From Deroplatys truncata (Eukaryota > Arthropoda > Insecta > Mantodea > Mantidae), in contig CM060980.1 in assembly GCA_030765065.1 (NCBI GenBank), positions 60,186,364 through 60,250,363 of the forward strand: a stretch of 64,000 nt of DNA, read 5' to 3'. Each line of letters begins with the position of its first letter. Position 1 is the first letter of the stretch. This document shows, one piece after another, positions 1-11,182 of this stretch. The translations under genes were made by a program, and so were the position numbers. The notes under the pieces are model-generated. The model was not told the DNA's origin, made no database searches, and saw only the letters and a program-made list of their open reading frames with translations.

Positions 1-150
1 GGTGGTTCCGTGTCGTAGATTTGCGGTACGTAAAAGAACCTCAAGCCTGATAAAGTGGCCTCTCAGCAAAATTTCCGATCTTTCACGCCGAATATATCGG
101 ACGCTAAGGAGTTAAAGAGCCCAGAAATAAAACTCCATTTAATTTTTTAT
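1..150 (+). mobile_element. SINE-A copy, 5' part cut by window edge
   Basis: The window opens inside a tRNA-derived SINE. The body (tcgtagatttgcgg, acgtaaaagaacctcaagcc, gggcgctaagg-type segment, ttaaagagc, AT-rich tail) matches the full copy at 60952-61242. The tRNA-like head lies outside the window. Confidence 0.8.
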
Positions 151-159
151 GAGATCTTT

Positions 160-671
160 TGTGCCTAAGCCCCTGGCAGGATGCCTCCGGAAGGGAGGAG
201 TGAGATGAGAGGAGACAGATGGCGGCCGAACCAGGAGTTATGACAGGGCAGAGGGTGAGGACACTACTTTTACTGATTAAAGCTCCCCGGTTTGCAGTTG
301 GTGCAGCTGGCTACCCTTCCCTTCGTGCGGGATTGCGCTGGGGGGTGCGAGAATCGGAGACCGCCCCCATTCCGGGGAATGAAGTATGACATAGAGCATC
401 CTTTTCCCTGTCATGCAATGCCGAGACTCCCCCTGACACTTTCAAGCCTGAAACAAATCAATCAGATGAAAGGTGAAGTGAAATGGGAATAGAGGTGAGA
501 TGGAGGGACAGCAAACTCGGGGGATGTAATGAATCTTCCCAGCATTCGGTTAACAACCCGGGGAAACCTCCGAAAAAACCCATTGGTCAGGATGGTCAGC
601 CGTTGGAATCGAGCTCACGGTCTCCCTAATGTGGGTCACAGGCACTACTGCCTGAGCCATTCTGGTCGGTA
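160..671 (-). mobile_element. SINE-C, long variant
   Basis: Read on the minus strand, this has a tRNA-like head near 600-671 (ending in a degenerate B box), then a body and a long GC-rich tail. The tail segment gagaccgcccccattccggg and the following cctgccatgcaacgccgag-type stretch recur at 19713-20188 in the same order and orientation, and more weakly at 5166-5609. Short open frames here are by-products of the repeat. Confidence 0.7.
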
Positions 672-955
672 TTTTGTACTATCAAAAGAATATACCTTTA
701 AAGTAGCAAACGTTCTAGAATTATAGTTTTATAAACTTATGCCAGCACAAATCGGAACTTATGGAGCTGAGTCGGAGACTGCAAGAAAGAAAGACAAACC
801 AGTACCGGCTTCGGAAATGAAGTTTCTAAGATCCGTCGTCGGAATAAGATTATCCAACAGTATCAATAACGTGAGGCAGTATCTTTAACACTTAAATGAT
901 ATCAGTCTAATTATATGATATAAAATATAATAACAGCCCGCCTGAAAGCAATATG

Positions 956-1815
956 TGTATAATATAATATATAAAGTGTATGTAACAGTCATTGTATTAT
1001 GTTTAGATTATTATGTACATGTATAATAATGTTATGTGAATGTATTCAGTAATTTAACAAGTGGGAGCTTTGAGAATAGAAGCCGAAAGTTGCTAACAAT
1101 GAGGTAACAACGAGGTAACCTTGAGGCAATAATCAATTGGAAAGTTTAAAAAGGCTACTAATATTCTTGGAACAATAATGTAATATTTAAAACAGTTTAT
1201 AAATAGCCAATCAAAAACTAGAAAAGCTTTAAGTAAAATAAGTGTATTCTATTGGAGTACAATTAGCCAATCAGAGACTTGAAATATAGTAAATGTACAA
1301 ATTTAAGCAGTAGACGCCAGACGCCACAAGGCAGCGTTCCCGAGCAGTTCGCTCGGTACGTATTCAGTGTGAGACATAAAACAAAATTCATTACGGCTTG
1401 AATAATATAAAGTTTACGTGTTAAAATGTGCAATTAACAAAAAATATCACAGCTCTATAGTATGATATATCAGTGAAGTGTTACTTAATCGTGTGAAGGA
1501 TTAATAAAGGGAGTGAAGTAAAAATTATAATTTTTGTAAGCCCTTATTCTTTAGCCATACTACCCCTGCTAAGAGATACTTGTTTCTGCAAATTACTACT
1601 GATGCAGCGAGGCATACATATATAATATTCAAATAAACATTAACAAATACAAAGCTAATTTTCTTTAAATTTGGGGCGAAGCCACCGGAAAAGTAAACTT
1701 GTGGCGAAGCCCACCGGAAACTTTGTACCGTACGTGCGGCGGACACTCCAAGCAACATCTCAAGTTTGGTACCTTATGTGGGGCAACTACCCTCTCAAGT
1801 TTGGCGCCCAAAGCG
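956..1815 (+). mobile_element. Possible solo LTR plus retroelement leader
   Basis: This is an AT-rich block with an AATAAA at 1503-1508. It ends in two primer-binding-site-like motifs, each preceded by caagt: TTTGGTACCTTATGTGGGGC at 1765-1784 and TTGGCGCCCAAAGCG from 1801. The second resembles the TGGCGCC start of primer sites paired to tRNA-Lys. Two imperfect copies of a ggcgaagcc-accggaaa unit lie just upstream (about 1674-1722). No gag or pol frame follows and I could not fix the left LTR edge. The LTR call is inference from the primer-site motifs. Confidence 0.35.
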
Positions 1816-2744
1816 TGTTGCTAATAACGTAAAGATATTCTATCTCAAACGACAAAGTAAGAAACGATCTGGGAATATCTGCATTAAATGCAATAATTGA
1901 ATAAAATACAAATAAATTGATATCATGTGAAGAGTGAGTGATGAACGATGGTAACGTAAGTGAGTGAGAGGGAGAGAGAGAGAAATAGGAAGAAAAGGAA
2001 GAGATGGTCTGACCAACTTTAATTGGAGCAAAAATATTTATATAGGTTCAGTCTACGTACAAGCACGATGATGATGATGATGATGATGATGTTAATGATT
2101 CTGACAAAATCAGCATAGCTTCAAAAATATTAGATACAGTTCTGATTGTGTGTTTACCATGTTTGAGAAAAGGAGAAAATCCAACCTCCCTCTTTAGTAG
2201 ACGGAATAACCTGTAGAGCTTTACTTGGCGATTAATGACTCTCAAGCGCGCCCGGTTTTATCAGAAACGAGTATTTCTGTATCTGGCCGAGCTGAGACCA
2301 TACTCGCTATTCCGAGCTTCTCCAAGTTAGGCGTTCTTACAATAACAACCATTTAAAAAGTGAAACAATTATCCTCTATGACATTTTCTAGGATAGTTTA
2401 ATCCATTCCTGGCAAAAAGACAATCTTATTTTATTTTAATAGGTATGCATCGGTGATCATCGATCATAAACACTCGAATTTTGTTTGGCTTATGAATCTT
2501 CCAATTGACAATCTCTAGTTGTTATTTAACATTAAGAGTGGAAATGACGTCGATTCTTTTGTAAGGTCCCTGCGTTCTAGGCCAAATGGTCAGTTAAATG
2601 TTCTATTTCCCGCTTTTTTGCTCTGAGGTTCAAAACGTTTGGAAATATCACGTTTTGTTCAAATTTCTTTTTCAAATCACTACGACAAACCTCGAAACAA
2701 ACTGAATAAATAAATCCAAGATAGATAATGTGGATACTATTGAC
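1816..2744. other. No gene seen; contains a GAT microsatellite
   Basis: There is no coding signal. A (GAT)n run of about 25 bp lies at 2067-2091, and a purine-rich gagagaga tract lies near 1960-2000. Confidence 0.6.
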
Positions 2745-2990
2745 CGGTAGTTAAGACAAGGACTCGTTAACCTGAGGTCCATGTGGTTCAAATCCCGGCA
2801 GGGTCGTCCTCCGTAAATGAGGTTTTTTCATTGTTTTTTTCTTCAGTCTTCATAACTAGAAAATGTCGATGAGGTTATCCTAAACTTGGCCTGGAACGTA
2901 TCCTTACCAGATTTCCTTTCCCTATTATCATTTCATGCATCTCCAGAGTCCACCGCCTGTGGTGCCGTATGGGCGTTAAACATCGCTAAA
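2745..2990 (+). mobile_element. SINE-B
   Basis: A tRNA-like head carries a good B box (gtggttcaaatcccggc, about 2783-2799). It is followed by a body ending in atcatttcatgcatctccag and cgcctgtggtgccgtatggg. The same 3' half recurs at about 3900-3980, so it is a dispersed family and not a tRNA gene. Confidence 0.6.
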
Positions 2991-3847
2991 AGTCGTGCAC
3001 CTTTTGAGCATAGTTCATAAACAAATGGGGCTAACTACTGCATCGTTAATGATATGGAGGAAGCTCTGCCTCCCTACCGGAGGGTGCATGCCACTAGTGG
3101 TGAAGCCGGTCCAAGGACAATTTGCAGACTCCGTATTCACTAAGAAGATGATGAGCAAAAGGACTAACGGTTAAAAGATGAAACAAATATTAATTGGAGC
3201 CGGAATATATCACTATGGTCTAAACCTTAATGAATGATGAAGCATAAAAATCTGTTGTATTACATTCACATGACTTTCTCCACCAATTCTTCAAAAAACT
3301 ATTCTTCTTCTATCTATTTGATATTAATCGAGAGCGGGTCGACGTGTGATGGCCTTGAAATGTCCTCTTTGTATGGACACGAGCAGAAAACGAAAACAGG
3401 GATTTTTCCGCTTAAGAAAAGCATAATTATTTGAAAATTCAAACCAATTGTAAGGTATATCTGGGAAATGGTTAATTCCACAAAAATTGTGTGCACTTTA
3501 ACAAGATCTACATTTATGTGCAGTAAGATTTTGTCTATATCTTACGGTTTGCCAATTATATAACAATCATTCAAAATGAAAAGCACTTCAAGGCCATTCC
3601 CAGAAAACTCAAGATGTACATTTCATTTGTCACGAAAATATCTTAAACATATAGCACTTTAATCAAAATCGTTAGAGGTGTTTTCGAGAAAATCAAAATT
3701 TTGAACTTAAGGAGTAGTTTAGGGTGGAGGATTTTCTAGAAAATCTTCGTGTCGCATCCTTGCTTACCAAGTTTTGCATTTATTCGGATTTTCCTTTTTG
3801 AGTTATATCTACTGTTCATAGAAAGACACATAGGCACACAGACACAC

Positions 3848-4003
3848 ACATGTCAAATGCCGGGGAGATACCCTAAGCTTGCGTCTTTGCTTCCCATTAT
3901 TCCTCTCCCAAATATCATTTCATTTCATGCATCACCAGCGCCCAGCGCCTGTGATGCCGTATGTAATAAAAACGGATGTTAAACTCCACAAAGAAAAAGA
4001 AGA
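3848..4003 (+). mobile_element. SINE-B 3' fragment inserted in family X
   Basis: It shares the atcatttcatgcatcaccag and cgcctgtgatgccgtatg segment with the copy at 2745-2990 and ends in an A-rich tail (aaagaaaaagaag). The X sequence resumes at about 4004. A short agacac repeat on either side could be a target duplication. Confidence 0.55.
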
Positions 4004-4097
4004 CACTATTTTCTAAAGCAGCTTTTGGGGGGTTCGGAGGGCCTCAAAATATGTATTTCCGGTGAAATCTCGATATAGAATTTTTGGATGAAATACA

Positions 4098-4534
4098 GTA
4101 CAGTGACTGCGGCGCGAAGTACATTCTGGCCACTAGTAAGCGCATACCAGCCCGTACCTGCCCGGCTGAGTGCGGCTAACAACCGCCCCTCAGAACAAAA
4201 GCCGCGCAACAAACCCATTATGTGTCACGTTCCCGCAGTTTGAGTAATCCTGCTCAAAAGGATTTGTTTCGACAGTTTCGAGTAGTTTCCCCTTCTAGAA
4301 TGTTCCGCTCTCTATGTGAGGCCCGGTTGGAGTTCAGTTCAGTTAGTCAAAAAGTTACGAACATGAAAATGTACAGTGCCGAGTGCAGTTCAGTTGTAGT
4401 TCGATTCAATGTATCATTGGTTCTATTCTGAGTGTGTGTCAACAGTGTCTTAAGTGTAACGTCGTACTACGCTGAGCACCTAAGTGATAAACTGTGTTTA
4501 GTAGCAAATTGTGCTCTCATTTGTTACATATTTC
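4098..4534. mobile_element. Unidentified ~440-bp insertion, possibly a solo LTR
   Basis: It separates two parts of X that adjoin in other copies (the gaatttttgg-atgaaatacag side and the cctcttacttactatacg side). It is more GC-rich than its surroundings and contains repeated gttcagttcagtt-type motifs like those around insect LTR transcription starts. It starts near TGACTGCGGCGCG and ends near TTGTTACA. No clear target duplication or second copy was found in the window. Confidence 0.35.
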
Positions 4535-4573
4535 CTCTTACTTACTATACGTCGGTGGCAGAGAAAGTAAAAA

Positions 4574-5165
4574 TATTACGAACCTGAATATTTTAAAGTA
4601 TTCTTTTGGTTGTATTCCCTGTCTTCATGATTATTTCAAAAGATTATAATACGTCTGCTTTCTAAAAACCAATATTCTTTTGATAACTAAGACGCTTCAC
4701 TAAAACTATTTTTATTTAATATTGTCAAGGTTTTATGTCCTAAACTTCGCGTTTGCTTCTTTATCGGGGTATTTAATTATATAACTTACGCACCAGTCAT
4801 TGGTTACACATCAGACGAAATGAATAGTTAGAAGATACCAAGAAATGTAAATAAACAAATCAAACTATTTGGTATAGTGGATGAAGCAGTAAGAAATTCT
4901 GGAATGGCTGTACACTTGATATGCAAGGTTTTCATCATGTAGATTGTAGGCTTTGTAAAAAGAGCGTCTACTCAAACATACATACTGTTATCTAAAAAAT
5001 TATAGGTTCTCGAAACTAGCCTCATTGCAGGGAAAAAGCCTGAGAAAGGAGGTGCTACCATAAATCTGAATGTAAAGGGTACCGCCTGTCGCCAAGGATA
5101 TCGCCTCAGTTTTGTACGAACAAACAATGGTTACAGTTATCAGAAAGCAGAGGAGAATTTTGGCA
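4574..5165. other. No gene seen
   Basis: AT-rich sequence with no recognisable coding, RNA or repeat signal. Confidence 0.5.
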
Positions 5166-5609
5166 CTTAAGCGCACACGAAGGCCTATTGTGCTTCTGGA
5201 AATATCCGGGAGGAGGGATATAGAGGGCGACCAGATACGGGGCAGTAGGCTTTGATACAAGTGGTGTCCCCTCCTGATATTACATCCTGACGTCTCACAC
5301 AAGCCTATCTCTCCCCATGGTTAGGTCTCTCTGGGGACCCAACATCCACCAACGCCTGGTCAGATAGTTCCTTAAAGCAAACTCCATCCCTCACATCTCA
5401 CCGACCATCCACTTGCCTGATCACCCTGAAACAAAGAAATGAAATGGAAACATGGGGGAAAGGAAATTTAAAGTATTGTATAATCCACCCAGCATTCGCC
5501 TACCAACCAGGGAAAGCCGCGGCAAAACCTAAGATCAGAGTTGTCGGCCCGAAGAGAAGCTCCCGAATGCGAGCCTCACACGTTACGACGTGGCCATCTC
5601 GCTTGGTTA
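5166..5609 (-). mobile_element. SINE-C
   Basis: The minus-strand tRNA-like head ends at ggccatctcgcttggtta (about 5592-5609). The body contains cccagcattcgcctaccaac, and the tail carries a gatatagagggcgacc segment also seen near 19768. It is a diverged copy of the repeat at 19713-20188. Confidence 0.65.
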
Positions 5610-6282
5610 GAGATATATAACACTATTTTTGTCCGCTGCCACGGGGTTCCTTAAAGTAGTGATCTGGATGAGTAGGAATGGGCCTTACTGTATATTATTC
5701 TATAGACGTTTACTACAAATTGGAATGTCCCGAAAAGAACTGCTTTCAGGATTAGCTATGTCCTATGCTAAAGTAACAGACCTTTTCTTAATATTCTCTA
5801 AGTTTGTTCAGAATTAGAATGCGCTTATGTTATCGATTTATTTGTAGTGTCTTGTTCGCTGGAACAAGACGCATGTCCCCATTCCGTTTTCATATCTATG
5901 TTATAAACTCTTGACACTTTTGTCAATCAAAGCAGCAATGACTACAACTCTTGTTTGACCGCTTTCCATTAGTATTTTGCTCTGCTTTTAATGCTCCCAT
6001 TTAGCATAAGTATGCCTAATTATAGACGTATAACATTGTGCTGGGGAAGATTTATTTTCGTCCTTCATATCTTGATTAAAATGACACTTTATACATAATT
6101 GATACATTTTGGTTTACTCCCACTTCAATTTTATTTACATCCCAAAGATTAGAATACATTACATTATTCCTAGAAACACCTGTGTCTTTTTTGAAAGGAA
6201 GATTTTAAGGTCTTCCAAACTTTGGAATAGTATTGAGACGGCAAGAGCTGAAACAGTTTTATTTATGAACTACAAGCCTATG
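5610..6282. other. No gene seen
   Basis: AT-rich, without supportable features. A 62-codon frame at 5629-5817 has no recognisable family. Confidence 0.5.
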
Positions 6283-6531
6283 TTATAATTTATTTTTATA
6301 CATTCTTCAATTTTGTGCCAATAGTCTGTGAATTACTCTTCATTTTAAATGACTATAGCATAATTAACAAACGTAGGAGACTGAAAAAATCTTATTACAT
6401 AAAAAATGTAGATATCGTTAAAGCACATAATTTAAGTCAAATAAGTTTTTTATGGTGTTTAGCCATATATTGTGTGTAATTTGTTAGGATTTTGAAATAG
6501 TTATACTTATTTGAAGTGGTTGGTAGATTCA
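6283..6531 (-). mobile_element. Family X fragment (interior)
   Basis: It resembles the X interior from the ctgtgaattactcttcatt segment through aaaaaatgtagatatcgtta to atagttatacttattt, with both termini missing. It directly abuts the next X copy. Confidence 0.55.
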
Positions 6532-7110
6532 TTTTTACTTTCCCTATTACTTACCGGTAATTAGAGGAAGTGTTTCATTCCAACCATAAATTCGATATTG
6601 AGATTTCACCGAAAATTCACTTTTTAGGCTCCCTGAATCCAAAAAAGTCATTTTAGAAAACGGTTCATATGTTCGTGTGAATAGTAAGTGTCAAAAACTA
6701 AAATTCGGTTAAATGCCAATCTTGATTTTTATGTTCAGCATCTTCCAAGGATGCGACATGAAGATTGGCAAGAAAATCTCCCTTTATCTAGAAAAATGTT
6801 TGTTATTTTTATTTTCTGAGTAACGCTCTAACGATTTTAATTAAAATATCATATGTTCAAGAAATATGTACGAGAAATGATATTTTTATATTTAATTTCC
6901 TGAGAATAGACTGTGAACTTCTCTTCATTCTGAAAGACTATAAAATCTTACTACACAAAACTAGTAGATCTCCCTAAAGCACAAATTTTATGTCAAATAA
7001 ACTGGTGTTAACCTTTCCGGGATATTCTTTGTTATTGACTTAAATTTTCAAATACTCATTTGTTTTATCGTGGCCATGCAAAGAATAAAGCCGTCACAAT
7101 GCAATCCGCT
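6532..7110 (-). mobile_element. Family X copy, truncated
   Basis: It starts with tttttactttccctattac (the X right end, reversed). It then runs through the aaattcgatattgagatttc, ccaaggatgcgacatgaaga and taacgattttaattaaaata landmarks and stops within the interior, where the next copy begins. Confidence 0.7.
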
Positions 7111-7877
7111 TTTACTTTCTCTACTACGTATATTAAGTAGGAAGTACTGTATTCCACCCAAAAATTCTATGTGGAAAGTTCACCGAAATATAAATCTTGT
7201 GGACCACTGAACCCAAAAAAGCATTTTTATAAAAAACTTAAGTGCTCAAAAACTTGTGTAAAGAATAAAACAAATACCAAACTAGGTCCAAAGATGCGAC
7301 ACGAAAATTTTTAAAAGATTTCCCCAACCCTAAACTACCCGTTACATGGAACATTTTTCGAAGCTTTCTATTTTCTGAAAAATGCCTTCTACGATTTTGA
7401 TTAAAATACTATATTTTAAAGAAGTCCTCTTCATTCGGAAGGAGTTTTGTATAATCCTGTATATTGGTAAACGTTAAGCGATACACAAAAAATTTAAATC
7501 TTTTTAAAAGAAGCAGTTTATTTCAAATAACTTTTTTTGTGGAATACGCTATTTCCCAAATACGTTGTTAATCATTCTAATTGTTCAATACTGAACTATT
7601 CTTATAAAGTCATGTTTGCCAGCGTATGGCGTCCAGTTCTAAAACAGAAGGGATTATCTCGAATTAAAATTAAAACTTTCATAAAAATGATGTTTATACC
7701 CATTAATAAATGATAGATGGTAGAGAAAGTCATGTGTATTTAATACATCTAAAGTATTTAAAAAATCTAAATAGACTTTAGCCCTTATTCTTCTTATATC
7801 TTCAACGAAAAGTGTAACGAAATTATATGTAGACGGGTGAGTAGAGAAGCTGATGTGAATAAAACGCATCAGAATTT
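7111..7877 (-). mobile_element. Family X copy, nearly full length
   Basis: It starts with actttctctactacgtata directly after the previous fragment. It ends with a reversed left end (gtagagaagctgatgtgaat, then acgcatcagaatttc). The internal CA microsatellite seen in other copies is missing. Confidence 0.7.
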
Positions 7878-8809
7878 CATAATTGCTTCATTATCTGAGA
7901 GAGTAATATTTTATTATCTCTGAGTAATATTATTATTAATGTATTTACTGCTGTTTCTTAGTTTTAGTAGTTTCCATCCATTTAGGTACAACTGAAGTAG
8001 CAATTGTAACACATGCAGGCCACAGTTTCCTTTGTTATTTTCTTAAGATTGTTAATGTTTAAACAAGTGTTTTAATAGAATTAAGTTAGAATGTACTTTA
8101 TGTTTTCGATTTACTCTCTTATACGTCGTAATATCAATTAAGAATAAATCTATACACAGTTGTACCATCAGAAGATTTTCAGAAACAATATCGTAATGTA
8201 TTCGTCAGAAATCTTTGCCTAAAAAACCATGGCTTCCCCTTTCAAACGCTTTCGAGAATAAGGAATAATGAACAACAAGCAAACCACATGACACTTGAAT
8301 GGTTCCATTTTCCTCCGCTAGGCTTGAATATTCCAAATTCCAGGAGGACGCAACGCAAGCCGAGGATAACAGAAAACTGTGATACCTTTACAGTTGATGA
8401 ATATGATGGAACTCGTGCACTGTGGTGATGTATTTTTTGTGCCACCGACTCTCGCATTAAGTTATTGCTATCCATAGAAACGATTGTTTATTAAGGTGAG
8501 ATGGAGTGCGAAGACAAGCCAGGTATGCCATCTTTTCATTTCGCGGCCGTCACTTGGGGAATAATTCCGATTCCCTAACGCCATTGTCACCTGACAATGC
8601 CTAGACTTGCTTGCGGAATGTGATACGCACACGATATTATGCAACCATGCTCGAACGAACGGTTTGCATTAACAGAGAGAAACGTGAAATGTGGATTAGA
8701 AAACAGTGGCGTATCAGAAATTACAGACCCAGCAATGTTTAATTATAAGTAAGGGGTGGATCAGCGTGACCGTTTTATGAAGCTAACTTAACCTGTACCG
8801 CAATCTGTT
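7878..8809. other. No gene seen
   Basis: AT-rich intergenic-type sequence with no supportable feature. Confidence 0.5.
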
Positions 8810-9048
8810 GTCGTCCTCCGTGGTCTAAGGTTATCATGCTGGCCTCTAATTCCGAGATCGCGGGTTCAAATCCGGCGGAGGGTGATTGATTTTTTCGGGA
8901 ATAAAAACCCTTAGCATGGCCTCCTTCGGAAGGTAAGTAATGCCGGTGATACCGTGTGGAGATTTATGGCACGTAAAATAATTCACGCCCAATAAAGAAT
9001 GGGACGCTAAGAACCATAGTAGTTAAAGAGCATCCATAAAAAAATTGT
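8810..9048 (+). mobile_element. SINE-A, internally deleted
   Basis: The tRNA-like head at 8812-8885 has an A-box-like tccgtggtctaaggtt and a B box (cgggttcaaatccgg). The body is typical (cttcggaaggtaagtaatgc, gatttatggcacgtaaaa), but the aagaacctcaagcc segment up to the ttcacgccc segment is missing. It ends ttaaagagcatccataaaa. Confidence 0.8.
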
Positions 9049-10234
9049 AGTCTGTTTATGTTGAAGGAGAAAGGATGTAAACAATGGGCGCACCCTGTAA
9101 TGCTCGTACAGTTTGCATCAAAAGAACATGCGGAGATTGTCGAAAGTGAATGTTCTCCGCTACTTACTTAAACAAAAGCTCTTTCGTGAGAAACTCCTTT
9201 CGACATCGCAAGAGGCAATAGGTGCATACAAATAATACACTTATATCACTGACTAGTATATTCTTTAATATGTTTGCGAAGCGGAACATCATGGCTACTA
9301 TGATATGTTTCTTTACCCACCTCTGTACCCAGGGGACACGTGCCAAGACATTAAGCTCTCTGGGTCGGTAACTTGAAGTCACGCACCAGGTCACTCTAAT
9401 CCGCCCTCTAATTTTAAAAAGTAGTGTCAAAGTTTCGCCTAACATATTACTCCACGCTGCTCTACAAGTTTATTGTTGTTATTTAATAAACTAGTTAACA
9501 TTCGGTTTATATCACAGTCACCAGAACTTTGTCCGTAGCAGTTCCTGTATTTACCAATAAATTTGTTTATAATACTGAAATATTTAGTGTTTAAGGCACT
9601 CGGAGGCCAAAAAATACCTTTTTTAGGTGTTTATGCATAAACATACATTGGACCAATATATTCTGCTTAGTTCACTTCCCTGTCATTTCACCTTTTGTTT
9701 TCTTTGCGCGTAGCGGTGTAATAAGTCACACTCAGAGCAACCCCTTCTTCCTTCCGCTTCAATCGCTGGAGAGTCGAACACACGACTCTACTTTCCTCTT
9801 GCATATGCTCGCTAAATTTCGAACACAGGACTTCTCTCCTATCGTTCGCAGCGCAGCAATTGCTGAGCCTCACTGAATACCCCCAGCCAGTGAATCATTC
9901 AAAGAAGAGGTTGCTTCCTGCGTATTTCATTACGTGGGTACGAACACGAAGAAAAGTGAAGTGACACGAAAACCCAAACTAGATCACATTATCAAATGAC
10001 AGTGAAAGCTTGACAATGTTCATAATATAATTATTTCAGCTTTATAGCCCTGTTTAACTTCTATAGTCATAGTCTTGGCTTGAGAAACAACTGATGATGT
10101 TTGTGTTTTACTCGCTGAGCTGTAGATTTGTTAACGTTGGCTTTTATTAGCTTTTATCATAAAATACACCCCCAAACCCATAACTTCCAGACTTTGCGGA
10201 GGACAGGGAATGATTCTGGTTGCAGTAAGATTCC
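9049..10234. other. No gene seen
   Basis: Minus-strand frames of 93 and 61 codons (9164-9445, 9688-9873) resemble no family I know and lack supporting context. Confidence 0.5.
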
Positions 10235-10313
10235 CCACCACAGCCGGAAATTGAATCCTGGACCTCTGTTTTGGGAGTCAGAATGCTGACCACTCGTCCC
10301 AGGCAGTCTAGCG
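10235..10313 (-). mobile_element. tRNA-like SINE head
   Basis: On the minus strand, an A-box-like gggacgagtggtcagcattc is followed about 30 bp later by ggattcaatttccgg (B-box-like). No acceptor-stem pairing or CCA was seen, so a SINE head is likelier than a tRNA gene. Confidence 0.45.
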
Positions 10314-11182
10314 AAAAGAATTACAAATAAATTCTAGAAATCCCAAGGAATACAACAGAGAATAAGTAGATATGATAAATTGGTGCAGATCTTGAATTTT
10401 TGCACGATCGCTGCGTGCTCTACGCAAGACATCATGCGGCTCCTGAGGGTACCCCGTAGGTTAAGCATGTTGCAACGGGCCCAAGAGATAACAGGACCCA
10501 CCAGATGTATCTTTCACATTGGCAACAAAATGGGAACAATCAAATCCCCAAAATGCTACAAGCCACAGGATGCGAGTGTGCCACAAAAGGAGTATCCCAC
10601 TTTATCCTGGAAACGGTATTGAAAACTCTGCACATCCCATACTTACCTACAGAATGGACAGCAGCAGCATATGAAATAGTCAACAAGTACGAGCAAGTAA
10701 ATAGTTTCTACAGCAGACAGATTGTACCGACATAATGGGGTTTCTATTCCCACTTTGTCCAACCTGTAATCAACAGGATTCCATCCCACAACGCGGTATA
10801 GGAATATTCTGGAGAAATTGTAATACGGATGTAGCTTTTAGACAAATTTGATTGCTGGACTGGAAGTGCTTGGAAGCCAACGCACTCCGGAATACGATTT
10901 TATGGTTACTTTTGAGCTTCACCTGCCCTGGGTACAGCAGGCAGGCCGCTCCACTGCTTAGGTCCTGGAATCCTTCATCAGAAGCACGATCTTTGATACA
11001 GAAGCATGTGAACATATATACACCAGATTTTTAAACTGTAAACTGCTTTCCATTAATATCCTCATTGATGAAATTTGTGCATATAAGCCCTAGTTTATGT
11101 GGTTTTGTGATGCATATTACATTATTTAATCAATCAGACGTCTTAAGTTAACAGCCACGTATGAATTCAACAGCTAGGTATT
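10314..11182. other. No recognised gene; unassigned 76-codon frame
   Basis: A + strand frame at 10505-10735 is somewhat balanced in composition but matches nothing I recognise. It has neither a neighbouring exon nor a transposon signature. Confidence 0.4.

Larger units (their letters stand above)
3245..4573 (+). mobile_element. Family X copy with two internal insertions
   Basis: The left end (aaaaatctgttgtattacat, then gactttctccac) and right end (acttactatacgtcgg, then gagaaagtaaaaa) match other X copies such as 49584-50472. Internal landmarks are present: a gatctacatt segment, a ctcaagatgtacatt segment, an atcaaaatcgttagag segment and a CA-rich tract at about 3830-3850. A SINE-B piece interrupts it at about 3848-4003, and an unidentified block of about 440 bp interrupts it at about 4098-4534. 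Confidence 0.7.
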
